The position numbers and the translations under genes were made by a program. This document shows, one piece after another, positions 35,485 through 44,593 of a stretch of DNA of 64,000 nt; position 1 is the stretch's first letter, and each line of letters begins with the position of its first letter. This DNA comes from Methylobacterium sp. E-005 (GTDB lineage Bacteria; Pseudomonadota; Alphaproteobacteria; Rhizobiales; Beijerinckiaceae). Location: positions 124,001-188,000 of the forward strand of contig NZ_JAKSYG010000256.1 of NCBI RefSeq assembly GCF_022829725.1, in the 5' to 3' direction. Below the pieces are notes generated by a model. That model did no database searches, was not told where the DNA came from, and saw only the letters and a list, made by a program, of their open reading frames with translations.

Positions 35485-36522
35485 ATGGACAGTTTCAGAC
35501 CCCATCTCGCGAAGGTCGCCGGGGGCTTCGCCCTGGACCGCGCCGAGGCGCGCGCGGCCTTCGACGACCTGCTGTCGGGTGAGGTAACGCCGGTCCAGGC
35601 GGGCGCTTTCCTCACGGCCCTCAAGGTGCGCGGCGAGACCATCGAGGAGATCGTCGGCGCCGCCGAGGCGATGCGGGCGCGCATGACCCGGGTCGTGGCC
35701 CCCGAGGGCGCCATCGATGTGGTCGGCACGGGCGGTGACCATTCCGGCAGCGTGAACGTCTCGACGCTCGCCGCCATTCTCGTGGCCGCCTGCGGCGTTC
35801 CGGTTGCCAAGCACGGCAACCGTGCCGCGACCTCCCGCTCCGGCGCCGCCGACGTACTGGCCGCGCTGGGCGTGAAGCTCGGGCTCGATGCTGAAGGTCA
35901 GGCCCGCTGCCTGGAAGCGGCAAGTCTCTGTTTTCTCTTCGCCCAGACCCACCACCCGGCGATGCGTCATGTCGCGCCCGTACGCTCGGAGCTGCCGGTG
36001 CGGACCATCTTCAACCTGCTCGGGCCGCTGAGCAATCCGGCCGGCGTCGCCTACCAGCTGTTCGGCGTGGCCCAGGAGGCCCTGGCGGAGCCGCTGACCC
36101 GGGTGCTCGCCGAACTCGGCAGCCGCCGGGTCTGGACCGTCCACGGATCCGACGGGCTCGACGAGATCACCGTCACCGGTCCGACCCAGGTCGTTGCGCT
36201 TGAGGAGGGGCGGATCTCGCGCTTCACCATCGATCCGCAGGATTTCGGTTTGGCTTTGCGGGCGCCCGAAGAACTGCGCGGTGGCGATCCCGCCGACAAT
36301 GCCCGGGCGCTGGAGGCGGTGCTCGCCGGCGCGCGCAACGCCTACCGGGACATCGCGGTGCTCAACGCGGGTTCTGCCCTTGTCGTCGCGGGCGCCGCGC
36401 CGACCCTGGCGGATGGGCTCGCGCGGGCGCAGGATGCGATCGATTCCGGGGCGGCCCGGGCGACGCTCGCCCGCCTTGTCCGAGCTTCGAACGACCACTC
36501 AAACGGGCAGGAGGGCCGATGA
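35485..36522 (+). CDS. trpD: Anthranilate phosphoribosyltransferase TrpD
   Basis: Transfers phosphoribose to anthranilate, 345 residues. It has the PRPP-binding DVVGTGGDHSGSVNVST (about residues 74-90) and the anthranilate-site KHGNRAATSRSGAADVL, plus the NLLGPLSNPA loop. The stop overlaps the trpC start (ATGA), consistent with a trpGDC translational unit. Confidence 0.96.
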   Translation: MDSFRPHLAKVAGGFALDRAEARAAFDDLLSGEVTPVQAGAFLTALKVRGETIEEIVGAAEAMRARMTRVVAPEGAIDVVGTGGDHSGSVNVSTLAAILVAACGVPVAKHGNRAATSRSGAADVLAALGVKLGLDAEGQARCLEAASLCFLFAQTHHPAMRHVAPVRSELPVRTIFNLLGPLSNPAGVAYQLFGVAQEALAEPLTRVLAELGSRRVWTVHGSDGLDEITVTGPTQVVALEEGRISRFTIDPQDFGLALRAPEELRGGDPADNARALEAVLAGARNAYRDIAVLNAGSALVVAGAAPTLADGLARAQDAIDSGAARATLARLVRASNDHSNGQEGR

Positions 36523-37412
36523 GCGCCCTGACGCAAGAGCCGACCCGCGAGACCGGCGTCGAGGCGCCGCCGGAAAGGCCGAACGTGCTCGCCAAGATCG
36601 AGGCCTACAAGCGCCGTGAGATTGCCGAAGCGAAGCTGCGCGTGCCGCTGGCGAAGCTTGAGCGCAAGGTCGCGCAGGCTGATCCGGTGCGCGGCTTCGC
36701 GGCGGCGATCCGTGCGCATCTCGCGGAGAAACGGCCGGCCCTCATCGCGGAGGTGAAGAAGGCCTCGCCCTCGAAGGGATTGATCCGGGCCGATTTCGAC
36801 CCCGCCACACTGGCTTCGGCTTATCAGGCCGGGGGCGCCACCTGTCTCTCGGTGTTGACCGACGAACCGTCGTTCCAGGGGCGGCCCGATTACCTGACCG
36901 AGGCCCGCGCCGCTTGCGGCCTGCCGGTCCTGCGCAAGGATTTCATATTCGAGCCCTACCAGGTCTATGAGGCCCGGGCCTGGGGCGCGGACTGCATCCT
37001 CGTCATCATGGCCTGCCTGGATGACGACGAGGCTGTCGCGCTGGTCGAGACGGCGCATCTCCTCGGGATGGATGTCCTGACCGAGGTTCACGACGAAGCC
37101 GAACTCGCCCGGGCGATCCCGCTCGGAACCGCGATGATCGGCGTCAACAACCGCAACCTCAAGACCTTCGAGGTCTCGTTCGAGACGGCGATCCGCCTCG
37201 GCGCCGCCATTCCCGCGGACCGGATCGCGGTTGCCGAGAGCGGTATCGGCGGCCACGCCGACGTCGCTCGCCTCGGGGAGCATGGCCTCGGCGTCGTGCT
37301 GGTCGGCGAGAGCCTGATGCGGCAGGCCGATGTAACGGCGGCGACCCACGCGCTGCTGTTCGGTGACGCCAAGGCCGGCGGCAAGGACACCAAGACCCGG
37401 AAGAAGGGTTGA
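36519..37412 (+). CDS. trpC: Indole-3-glycerol phosphate synthase TrpC
   Basis: Closes the indole ring, 297 residues, TIM barrel. LIAEVKKASPSKGLIRADFDP carries the catalytic lysine. LRKDFIFEPYQVYEARAWGADCILVI and GVNNRNLKTFEV are family blocks, followed by VAESGIGG. The N-terminus is about 25 residues longer than in E. coli (low-complexity SALTQEPTRETGVEAPPERP). The first in-frame ATG overlaps trpD, so I keep it. The C-terminus is lysine-rich. Confidence 0.95.
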   Translation: MSALTQEPTRETGVEAPPERPNVLAKIEAYKRREIAEAKLRVPLAKLERKVAQADPVRGFAAAIRAHLAEKRPALIAEVKKASPSKGLIRADFDPATLASAYQAGGATCLSVLTDEPSFQGRPDYLTEARAACGLPVLRKDFIFEPYQVYEARAWGADCILVIMACLDDDEAVALVETAHLLGMDVLTEVHDEAELARAIPLGTAMIGVNNRNLKTFEVSFETAIRLGAAIPADRIAVAESGIGGHADVARLGEHGLGVVLVGESLMRQADVTAATHALLFGDAKAGGKDTKTRKKG

Positions 37413-37415
37413 ACG

Positions 37416-37907
37416 ATGGAGCCCGGCGCGACGCTCACGCATCTCGATACCAGCGGTGCGGCCAACATGGTCGACGTCACCGACAAGCCCGCCACGGACC
37501 GTACCGCCCGGGCGGAGGGTATCGTCGTGATGGAGCCCGGAACCCTGGCGCTGATCCGCGAGGGCGATGCCAAGAAGGGCGACGTGATCGGAACCGCGCG
37601 GCTCGCCGGCATCATGGCGGCTAAGCGCACCCACGAGCTGATCCCCCTCTGCCACCCGCTGCTCCTCTCCAAGGTGCGGGTCGAGATCGAGCCCGATGAC
37701 GCCTTGCCGGGCCTGCGTATCGCCGCCGAGGTGCGGGTGCAGGGGCCGACCGGCGTCGAGATGGAGGCGTTGACCGCCGTCTCGGTGGCGTGCCTCACGG
37801 TCTACGACATGGTGAAGGCGGTCGACCGCGGCATGCGGATCGAGGGCATTCGCTTGACAGCCAAGGATGGCGGTCGGTCCGGCGCTTACAGGGCCCCTGT
37901 CGTATGA
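37416..37907 (+). CDS. moaC: Cyclic pyranopterin monophosphate synthase MoaC
   Basis: Second step of molybdenum cofactor synthesis, 163 residues. Starts MEPGATLTHLDTSGAANMVDVTDKPATDRTARAEG. The conserved AAKRTHELIPLCHPLLLSKV and VEMEALTAVSVACLTVYDMVKAVDRGM carry the active-site residues. It follows trpC after three bases, a conserved alphaproteobacterial trpC-moaC-moeA order. The stop overlaps the moeA start (ATGA). Confidence 0.97.
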   Translation: MEPGATLTHLDTSGAANMVDVTDKPATDRTARAEGIVVMEPGTLALIREGDAKKGDVIGTARLAGIMAAKRTHELIPLCHPLLLSKVRVEIEPDDALPGLRIAAEVRVQGPTGVEMEALTAVSVACLTVYDMVKAVDRGMRIEGIRLTAKDGGRSGAYRAPVV

Positions 37908-39133
37908 GCGGCCTGATTGCGGTTGCCGAGGCGCTTGCGCGAGTCCTGGCGAGCGTGAGCAGCCCGGTCGAGGCCGAAAATGTACCGCTGGCGCAGGCCG
38001 CAGGGCGGACGCTCGCGGCCGATATCGTCGCAAGCCGCACCCAGCCCCCGTTTCCGGCCTCGGCGATGGACGGCTACGCGGTTCGCAGCGCCGAGGCCGC
38101 CGTCGCCGGGGCGACTTTGCGCGTGGTCGGGACCAGCGCGGCCGGTCACGGGTTCGCGGGCAGCCTCAGTCCCGGTGAGGCGGTGCGGATCTTCACGGGC
38201 GCGCCGGTGCCCGAGGGCGCGGACGCGATTCTGATTCAGGAGGATGCGCAGGCCGAGGGCGGGACCGTGCGCGTGGTCGAACCGGTCGAGCCGAAACGGT
38301 TCATCCGCCGCGCCGGGCTCGATTTCACGGCCGGCGAGACGCTGCTCACGGCTGGCTTGGCCCTGGACGCGCGGCGCCTCGCCCTGGCCGCGGCGGCCGG
38401 CCATCCGCATCTGCCGGTTCGCCGCCGGCCACGAGTAGCAATCCTGGCTACGGGGGACGAATTGGTCGAACCCGGCGCCACGCCGGCTTGGGATCAGATC
38501 GTTGCCTCGAACAGCCTCGCCCTTGGAGCGCTCGCCGCCGAGGCGGGGGCGGAGGTCATCGATCTCGGGATCGCGGGGGACGATCATGCCGCACTGGCAG
38601 ACGCGTTCCGGCGGGCCCGCGCGTCGCAGGCCGATCTGCTGGTCACCCTCGGCGGCGCGTCGGTCGGCGACCATGATCTGGTGCAGGCGGCGCTGGCCCG
38701 CGAAGGGCTCGAACTCGGCTTTTGGCGGGTGGCGCTCCGGCCCGGGAAGCCGCTGATGCATGGCCGCCTCGGCGACATGCTGGTGATCGGGCTGCCGGGG
38801 AATCCGGTCTCGTCCATCGTCTGCGGGCTGCTGTTCGTCGTCCCAGCGATCCGTGCGCTCCAGGGAGATCCACTGGCTGGAGCCGACCGCAGCGAGCCGG
38901 CGACACTCGGCCGGGCGCTCGACGCCAATGATGGGCGAGCCGACTACATGCGCGCCCGCCTCGCCGTCGAGCCCGGTCGGCTTCCGGTGGCGACACCCGA
39001 GCAGCGCCAGGATTCCTCGATGCTGGCAGTCCTGGGGCAGGCCGAGGCGCTGCTGATTCGCGCGCCGCACGAGCCCGCTGTCCGGGCCGGCGATCCGTGC
39101 CGGATCATCCGGCTGGACCGCCGCCTGCTCTGA
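37904..39133 (+). CDS. moeA: Molybdopterin molybdenumtransferase MoeA
   Basis: Inserts molybdate into adenylylated molybdopterin, 409 residues. It shows PFPASAMDGYAVRSAEA, FTGAPVPEGADAIL and ATGDELVEPG. The MoCF-domain signature LGGASVGDHDLVQAAL precedes GLPGNPVSSIV. ATG 37904 overlaps the moaC stop. The 3' end runs 29 bp into the convergent membrane-protein gene. Confidence 0.95.
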   Translation: MSGLIAVAEALARVLASVSSPVEAENVPLAQAAGRTLAADIVASRTQPPFPASAMDGYAVRSAEAAVAGATLRVVGTSAAGHGFAGSLSPGEAVRIFTGAPVPEGADAILIQEDAQAEGGTVRVVEPVEPKRFIRRAGLDFTAGETLLTAGLALDARRLALAAAAGHPHLPVRRRPRVAILATGDELVEPGATPAWDQIVASNSLALGALAAEAGAEVIDLGIAGDDHAALADAFRRARASQADLLVTLGGASVGDHDLVQAALAREGLELGFWRVALRPGKPLMHGRLGDMLVIGLPGNPVSSIVCGLLFVVPAIRALQGDPLAGADRSEPATLGRALDANDGRADYMRARLAVEPGRLPVATPEQRQDSSMLAVLGQAEALLIRAPHEPAVRAGDPCRIIRLDRRLL

Positions 39134-40925
39134 CCGAATCTGGCACGACGCGCCAGACCTTGAGCGGCCCGGGCAGATCCAGGGGCACCAGCCGATCGGA
39201 GCGTTCCGCGCCGCGGGCAAGCCGGGTGGCGAAGGCCGTCTCGGCCTGCAGATCCTCCGCGGGCCGGGCCGGACAGGCGACGAGGTAGCGCACCGCGTAT
39301 GTCGTCAGCACCCTCGCGAGGTCTGCCTGCGTTCCGCCAAGCCCTTCGATCGCCGCTGTGAGACCGGGGATCGCCCGGTGATACGGCGCCGCCACGATGG
39401 CGTGCGGCGTGTGCAACAGGATCGCCGGGCCCATGAAGATCGGTGCCAGCACGGTGCCGGGTGGCAGCGTCTTGAGGGGCGCCAGCGCCTCTTCGCTGCG
39501 GCACGCGATCGCGCCGGCGGGATCGGGCGCTGTCCGTATGGCGGGCGCCAGCGTCTCGGCCAAAACGGCGGGCGCCATCCAGAGCGTACTCACGAGACTG
39601 CCGCCGAGGAGCGCGACGCCCCAACGGGGCAGGCCGGCCCGAGGCGCCATATCAGCCCGGAGCGCCCGATCGAGGATGGCGCCCGCGACCAGCGGTACGA
39701 AGCCCGACGCGATGTAGAGGCCGCGGAACTGGAACACCCCGAGGATCAGGCCGGGCCAGAGGAACAGGGCCATGACGGCCCAGGCCCGACGCTGCGGACC
39801 GCGCCACGTCATCCAGGTCGCGGTCGCGGTGGCGAGCAGCGCGGCCGGATAGAACACCAACGCTTCCCACTGCCCCCGGGCGATGAATTTCGGGAGCGAG
39901 GTCATCTCGTTCACCGTGAGCAGCCAGTGGGTTCGCACCAGGGGCGGCATGTCGGGGAACGGGCCGTCCAGGCAGCGTGGAAAGGCGAGGGCGAAGCCGG
40001 CGAGCAGGATCGCCCCGGAAAGGAGGGCGAGCGCGCCACGCGCCCGGATCGATGCCATACGTTCAGCGCCCGCTCTGGCGCAGACAGCAAAGACCAAGCC
40101 GCCGAGGGCAAGCCACAGCCAGGGCGGCGAGAGGGCGTCGCAGCGTGTGGAGATCCAGAGCGGGGGCGCCGTCTGTGCGGCGAACAGCGCTGGCGCGGCA
40201 ACGCCGAGTCCCATGCCGAAACCGGTCAGGAGCGGCAGCGCAGGCCGGCCCCGCAGGCACCAATCCCCGACAAGGAACATGCCGGCGACCGCAATCGACG
40301 GCAGCCCCTCAAGCCCGACGGCGAGCGACAGCGCCGCCAGCCCGCCTCCGATCAGGCCGGGGCGGAAACCACCCCGGATCATGCAGAGGGCGAGGCCGAC
40401 GATCCCAATGATCTGGACGTTGTGGTGGTCGACCCGCCCGGCCGCGAACTGGATGGTCACTCCGAAGGTCTGCGTCGCCGCGATGAGGGCGAGCAAGGCG
40501 GCGCGGCCGCCGAAATGCGCGCGCGTGCCGCGATAGAGGATGCCGCAGAACAGCGCGAACAGCAGCATCGGCCACAAGGCCGCCGCCAGCCCCTCCGCGA
40601 GGGGTCGGCCGGCCAACGGGGTCAGGGTCAGGATCAGCCCGGCGATCGGGGCATCCACCAGACGCGACCAGTGACTTGGCACGCCCGCGGGCGCGAGAAA
40701 TCGAAGCTGGACGTTATCGTACCAACCCTGACCGGCGAGGAGGTCGCGCACCTCGACGAGACGCATGGCGTCGTCGGTATCCGGCACGCGCAGGTGATGG
40801 ATCGTCGCCCACAGGTCGGCGGGCGGCACCATCGTGGCAAGGCACAGGCCTGCGAGCACCCAGAGGAGCGTGCGGGGCTCGACCCGGTATGTCGGCCGAG
40901 ACGTCGGCTGTGCCGGAGCGGGCAT
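39105..40925 (-). CDS. STT3/AglB-like GT-C membrane protein
   Basis: 606 residues with about eleven to thirteen hydrophobic helices and a C-terminal periplasmic-type domain (about 480-606). The first external loop reads PDTDDAMRLVEVRDLLAGQG, then WYDNVQLRFLAPAGVPSHWS and RLVDAPIAG. This is the layout of the DxD loop of archaeal AglB and bacterial PglB oligosaccharyltransferases. A second loop AGRVDHHNVQ resembles the TGxxDHHxAE element of AglB. I do not find the WWDxG sequon-binding motif in the C-terminal domain. It is probably a lipid-linked sugar transferase of the GT-C superfamily with unknown acceptor. Convergent with moeA. Confidence 0.6.
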   Translation of the reverse strand: MPAPAQPTSRPTYRVEPRTLLWVLAGLCLATMVPPADLWATIHHLRVPDTDDAMRLVEVRDLLAGQGWYDNVQLRFLAPAGVPSHWSRLVDAPIAGLILTLTPLAGRPLAEGLAAALWPMLLFALFCGILYRGTRAHFGGRAALLALIAATQTFGVTIQFAAGRVDHHNVQIIGIVGLALCMIRGGFRPGLIGGGLAALSLAVGLEGLPSIAVAGMFLVGDWCLRGRPALPLLTGFGMGLGVAAPALFAAQTAPPLWISTRCDALSPPWLWLALGGLVFAVCARAGAERMASIRARGALALLSGAILLAGFALAFPRCLDGPFPDMPPLVRTHWLLTVNEMTSLPKFIARGQWEALVFYPAALLATATATWMTWRGPQRRAWAVMALFLWPGLILGVFQFRGLYIASGFVPLVAGAILDRALRADMAPRAGLPRWGVALLGGSLVSTLWMAPAVLAETLAPAIRTAPDPAGAIACRSEEALAPLKTLPPGTVLAPIFMGPAILLHTPHAIVAAPYHRAIPGLTAAIEGLGGTQADLARVLTTYAVRYLVACPARPAEDLQAETAFATRLARGAERSDRLVPLDLPGPLKVWRVVPDSVRAGGGPAG

Positions 40926-41193
40926 GGTACGTGACTGAGACGGGCGGTCGGGGCCCTCGGCCGTGAGGATGCGCCAACAGGCTTAATGAGTGGTCAAGGC
41001 GCCTTCGTGGACGGCCGGCCACCTCCCGGAATTTGCCACGATCACCAGAGCTCGGCCGTTGCCCCTGCCGGAAACTGGAATTCGGCTGCGCGATACCCCT
41101 GTATCGCCAGCGATTCCTTAACCATGCCTCCGCATCCTGCCCGCAGGTCGGCGCTGCGCGCGTCGTGCGACCCACGTATCGCCGGAGCACGGG
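40926..41193. promoter_or_regulatory. Divergent spacer, GT-C protein / flavoprotein
   Basis: 268 bp between two divergent starts, expected to contain both promoters and so to co-regulate the pair. No clear dyad or sigma-70-like promoter was identified. Confidence 0.4.
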
Positions 41194-42696
41194 ATGAGCC
41201 ACCATACCGAGACGCTGGTGATCGGCGCGGGGCCTGCGGGCCTCACCGCCGCTTACCTGCTGTCGAAGCAGGGCCGGTCCGTCACGGTTCTGGAGCGCGA
41301 CCCAGCCCAAGTCGGCGGCATCTCCCGCACCGTTTCCCACAACGGCTACCTGTTCGATATCGGCGGCCACCGGTTCTTCTCGAAGTCCAAGGCGGTGGTC
41401 GATCTCTGGGACGAGATTCTGCCCAATGACTTCATCGAGCGCCCGCGCCTGTCGCGGATCTACTATCGCGGCCGCTACTATGCGTATCCGCTGAAGGCCT
41501 TCGAGGCGCTGAAGAATCTCGGCCTGTTGACCAGCGCGGCCTGCATGGCCTCCTATGCCTGGGCCCGCCTGCGGCCGGTGCGCGAGCCCAAGACCTTCCA
41601 TGCCTGGGTCCGCAACCAGTTCGGCGAGCGCCTGTTCGCGATCTTCTTCAAGACCTACACCGAGAAGGTGTGGGGCATGTCGTGCGACGCGATCTCGGCC
41701 GATTGGGCGGCCCAGCGCATCAAGGGGCTCGACCTTGGCGCGGCGATCCGCGACGGGATCAAACGCTCGCTCGGCCTTCGCAAGCCGTCGAAGGCCGGCG
41801 GCCCGGTGATCAAGACGCTGATCGAGTCGTTCCGCTATCCGCGGCGTGGTCCCGGCATGATGTGGGAGGCCGCCGCCGCTAGGATCCGGGCGCAGGGCGG
41901 GAAGGTGCTGCTCGACCGCAGCGTCGATTCTCTCAGCTACGATGCCGGCACCGGCATCTGGACCGTGGCGGCCCGCAGCGCCGATGGCAGCCGCGAGACC
42001 TTTACGGCCCGCCACGTGGTTTCCTCGGCCCCGGTGCGCGAATTGGTGGACTCGATCCGCCCGCGGCCGCTGAGCACCTTCAACGCCCGGTCGTTGAAGT
42101 ACCGCGACTTCCTCACCGTCGCCCTGATCGCCAAGTCGCAGAACAATTTTCCGGACAACTGGATCTACATCCACGATCCGTCCGTGAAGGTCGGGCGGGT
42201 GCAGAATTTCCGCTCGTGGTCGCCCGAAATGGTGCCGGATGCGGACCATACCTGCCTCGGCCTCGAATATTTCTGCTTCGAGGGCGACGGGCTCTGGACC
42301 GCTTCGGATGACGAGCTCGTGGCGCTCGCCAAGCGCGAGATCGGACAGATCGGCCTGATCGATCCGGCCGAAGTGGTCGATGCCTGCGTGGTCCGGCAGG
42401 CCAAGGCCTATCCGGTCTACGACGAGGAGTATGCCAATCACGTCGCCACGGTGCGCCGGGAGCTGGAGCGAGATTTCCCGACCCTGCACCTCGTTGGACG
42501 CAACGGCATGCACAAGTACAACAACCAGGACCACGCGATGATGACCGCGATGCTCACCGTGGAGAACATCCTTGCCAACAAGCGCCGGCACGATGTCTGG
42601 CGGGTCAACGAGGATGCCGAGTACACCGAGGCCGGCCTGTCGGGGGCCGAGGCGGCGCTGAGCAGCGAGCGGCTCGTGCCGCGCAAGGTGGCCTGA
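41194..42696 (+). CDS. UDP-galactopyranose mutase/protoporphyrinogen-oxidase-like FAD protein
   Basis: 500-residue flavoprotein. The dinucleotide-binding fold starts TLVIGAGPAGLTAAYLLSKQG, followed by GGISRTVSHNGYLFDIGGHRFFSKS. The GGHxFF element is seen in UGM-like and amine-oxidase-like FAD proteins. The C-terminal FAD contact is LVGRNGMHKYNNQDHAMMTAML. Annotated homologues are usually unnamed FAD-dependent oxidoreductases linked to polysaccharide or lipid-sugar genes. The position head to head with a GT-C protein supports a cell-surface sugar role, but substrate is unknown. Confidence 0.75.
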   Translation: MSHHTETLVIGAGPAGLTAAYLLSKQGRSVTVLERDPAQVGGISRTVSHNGYLFDIGGHRFFSKSKAVVDLWDEILPNDFIERPRLSRIYYRGRYYAYPLKAFEALKNLGLLTSAACMASYAWARLRPVREPKTFHAWVRNQFGERLFAIFFKTYTEKVWGMSCDAISADWAAQRIKGLDLGAAIRDGIKRSLGLRKPSKAGGPVIKTLIESFRYPRRGPGMMWEAAAARIRAQGGKVLLDRSVDSLSYDAGTGIWTVAARSADGSRETFTARHVVSSAPVRELVDSIRPRPLSTFNARSLKYRDFLTVALIAKSQNNFPDNWIYIHDPSVKVGRVQNFRSWSPEMVPDADHTCLGLEYFCFEGDGLWTASDDELVALAKREIGQIGLIDPAEVVDACVVRQAKAYPVYDEEYANHVATVRRELERDFPTLHLVGRNGMHKYNNQDHAMMTAMLTVENILANKRRHDVWRVNEDAEYTEAGLSGAEAALSSERLVPRKVA

Positions 42697-42809
42697 CCGG
42701 CGACAGGGCGCAGGCCGCGTCACCGGCGCGGCTTGTCCCTCGAACAGGCGGCTCTATCGTTCGCTCCCGGACACGCCCGACACCAGGGCGGCCGGGAGGA
42801 AGTAGTACG

Positions 42810-44078
42810 ATGCGATCCTTGATCATCGCCGCTCTGTTGGCGGGCGTCGCCGCGCCGGCCCTGGCGCAGGGCGCCGCCCCCGCCGAGACCAAGGCCAAAG
42901 CCGACGACCTGCAGAAGCTCGAAGGCATGCACAGCACGAACACGCAGGCCGCCCCCGAGATTCCGCAGACCGGCCGGCGCGCCGACGCGATCCGCAAGAA
43001 CCTGTCGAAGATCAAGCTGCCGGACGGCTTCAAGATCGATCTCTACGCCGTGGTGCCGGATGCCCGCGCCATCGCGGTCGGCCCCAATGCCGGGGTGCTG
43101 TTCGTCGGCACGCGCAAGAGCAAGATCTACACGGTCACCGACCGCGACAAGGATAGGGTCGCCGACGAGGTCCGCGCCTTCGCGCCGGGCATCGACTTCA
43201 AGATCCCAAACGGCGTCTGCTTCTCGAAGGACGGCGTGCTCACCGTGGTGGAGCAGAACCGCGTGCTGGCCTTCCCGGCCGCCGAGTTTTTCTATGAGAA
43301 CCCGGATGTCGCCGCGGGCGTGCTGATCAAGCAGGGCGATCTGATCCCGGCCGCGGAAGAAAGCTTCAACCACACCGCCCGGGTCTGCCGGGTCGGCGCC
43401 GACGGCAAGACCTACATCGCGCTCGGGCAGCCCTACAACGTGCCCCCGGCCGACAAGATGGACCTCTACAAGAAGGTCGGCATCGGCGGCATCATCCGTA
43501 TCGACGCCGACGGCAAGAACCGCGAGGTCTACGCGACCGGCATCCGCAACTCGGTCGGGATGGATTTCAACACCGACAAGACGCTCTGGTTCACCGACAA
43601 TCAGGTCGACGGCATGGGCGACGACAAGCCGCCGGGCGAGCTGAACCACGCCACGAAGGCCGGCGAGAATTTCGGCTTCCCGTGGTTCGGCGGCGGTGCC
43701 GTGCGGACCGTCGAGTACAAGGACCAGACGCCCCCCGCCGACGCGGTCGCGCCGATGGCCGAACTGCCGCCGCACGCGGCCGATCTCGGCATGACCTTCT
43801 ACAACGGCAAGCAATTCCCGGCCGCCTACAAGGGCGGAATCTTCATCGCCGAGCACGGCTCGTGGAACCGCACCCAGCCGATCGGCGCCCGGGTGATGTT
43901 CGCCAAGCTCGGGGCCGACGGGAAGGTCGAGTCGGTCAAGCCGTTCGCGGAGGGCTGGCTGACCGGCGACGGCGAGTATCTCGGACGCCCGGTGGATGTG
44001 GCGGTGATGCTCGACGGCTCGCTGCTGGTCTCGGACGATTCCGCCGGGGCGATCTACCGGATCTCGTACGAGAAATAG
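42810..44078 (+). CDS. PQQ-dependent sugar dehydrogenase (sorbosone dehydrogenase-like)
   Basis: 422-residue periplasmic beta-propeller protein with signal peptide MRSLIIAALLAGVAAPALAQ. It has the repeated blade motifs AVGPNAGVLFVGTRKSKIYTV, RIDADGKNREVYATGIRNSVG and PAAYKGGIFIAEHGSWNRTQP typical of soluble aldose sugar and L-sorbosone dehydrogenases. PQQ use is inferred from the family. A GGAGGAAG ribosome binding site supports the start. The cytochrome c gene downstream could be its electron acceptor. Confidence 0.88.
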   Translation: MRSLIIAALLAGVAAPALAQGAAPAETKAKADDLQKLEGMHSTNTQAAPEIPQTGRRADAIRKNLSKIKLPDGFKIDLYAVVPDARAIAVGPNAGVLFVGTRKSKIYTVTDRDKDRVADEVRAFAPGIDFKIPNGVCFSKDGVLTVVEQNRVLAFPAAEFFYENPDVAAGVLIKQGDLIPAAEESFNHTARVCRVGADGKTYIALGQPYNVPPADKMDLYKKVGIGGIIRIDADGKNREVYATGIRNSVGMDFNTDKTLWFTDNQVDGMGDDKPPGELNHATKAGENFGFPWFGGGAVRTVEYKDQTPPADAVAPMAELPPHAADLGMTFYNGKQFPAAYKGGIFIAEHGSWNRTQPIGARVMFAKLGADGKVESVKPFAEGWLTGDGEYLGRPVDVAVMLDGSLLVSDDSAGAIYRISYEK

Positions 44079-44090
44079 GGCGTTCTTCCC

Positions 44091-44205
44091 TCCCCCTTGT
44101 GGGGAGGGATCGAGGGTGGGGGGGTGGTTCAATATGAAGCGCGCCGGTGCCTCCTGCACCACCCCCACCTCCAACTCCTCCCCGCAAGGGGGAGGAGAGT
44201 TCCGT
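44091..44205. repeat. Palindromic intergenic repeat (two-armed)
   Basis: The left arm (about 44091-44132, TCCCTCCCCCTTGTGGGGAG then GGATCGAGGGTGGGGG) is an imperfect reverse complement of the right arm. The right arm is at about 44158-44205: CACCACCCCCACCTCCAACT then CCTCCCCGCAAGGGGGAGGA. Each arm also contains its own short hairpin. Such REP-like units are common in Rhizobiales genomes. It lies between the sugar dehydrogenase and cytochrome c genes. Confidence 0.65.
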
Positions 44206-44223
44206 TGCGCAATCCGAGCCCCG

Positions 44224-44544
44224 ATGATGATCCGTCCGCTTCTCGTTCTGCTCGCCACCCTCATCCCGCTCGCGGCCCAGGCCGGCGATGCCGCCGCGGG
44301 TAAGAAGCGCGCGACCGCCTGCCAGACCTGTCATGGGATGGACGGGCTCTCGAAGCTGCCGGAGGCGCCGAACCTCGCCGGGCAGGTCGAGCCCTATCTC
44401 GTCAAGCAGCTCACCGACTACCGCGACGGCAAGCGGCAGAACGAGATCATGAACGTGGTCGCGAAGGAGCTGGCGGACGCCGATATCGCCAATCTGGCGG
44501 CGTATTATTCGGGGATCCAGATCGACGTGCTGCCGCCGGGGTGA
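44224..44544 (+). CDS. Class I cytochrome c
   Basis: 106-residue periplasmic monoheme cytochrome. Signal peptide MMIRPLLVLLATLIPLAAQA, heme attachment CQTCH at residues 33-37, and a distal Met in the IMNVVAKELADADIANLAAYYSG helix. Similar small cytochromes serve as acceptors for PQQ dehydrogenases; here it directly follows one on the same strand. A second ATG one codon on (44227) is equivalent. Palindromic repeats flank it on both sides. Confidence 0.88.
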   Translation: MMIRPLLVLLATLIPLAAQAGDAAAGKKRATACQTCHGMDGLSKLPEAPNLAGQVEPYLVKQLTDYRDGKRQNEIMNVVAKELADADIANLAAYYSGIQIDVLPPG

Positions 44545-44554
44545 TCCGCGCGGC

Positions 44555-44579
44555 TCCCTCCCCCGCAGAGGGGGAGGGG
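44555..44579. terminator. GC hairpin after the cytochrome c gene
   Basis: CCCTCCCC and GGGGAGGG arms around CGCAGA lie 11 bp past the cytochrome stop and 15 bp before the convergent lepA stop. It resembles one half of the repeat at 44091. It could terminate either gene; no T run. Confidence 0.45.
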
Positions 44580-44593
44580 AAGCACGTGGTGGA

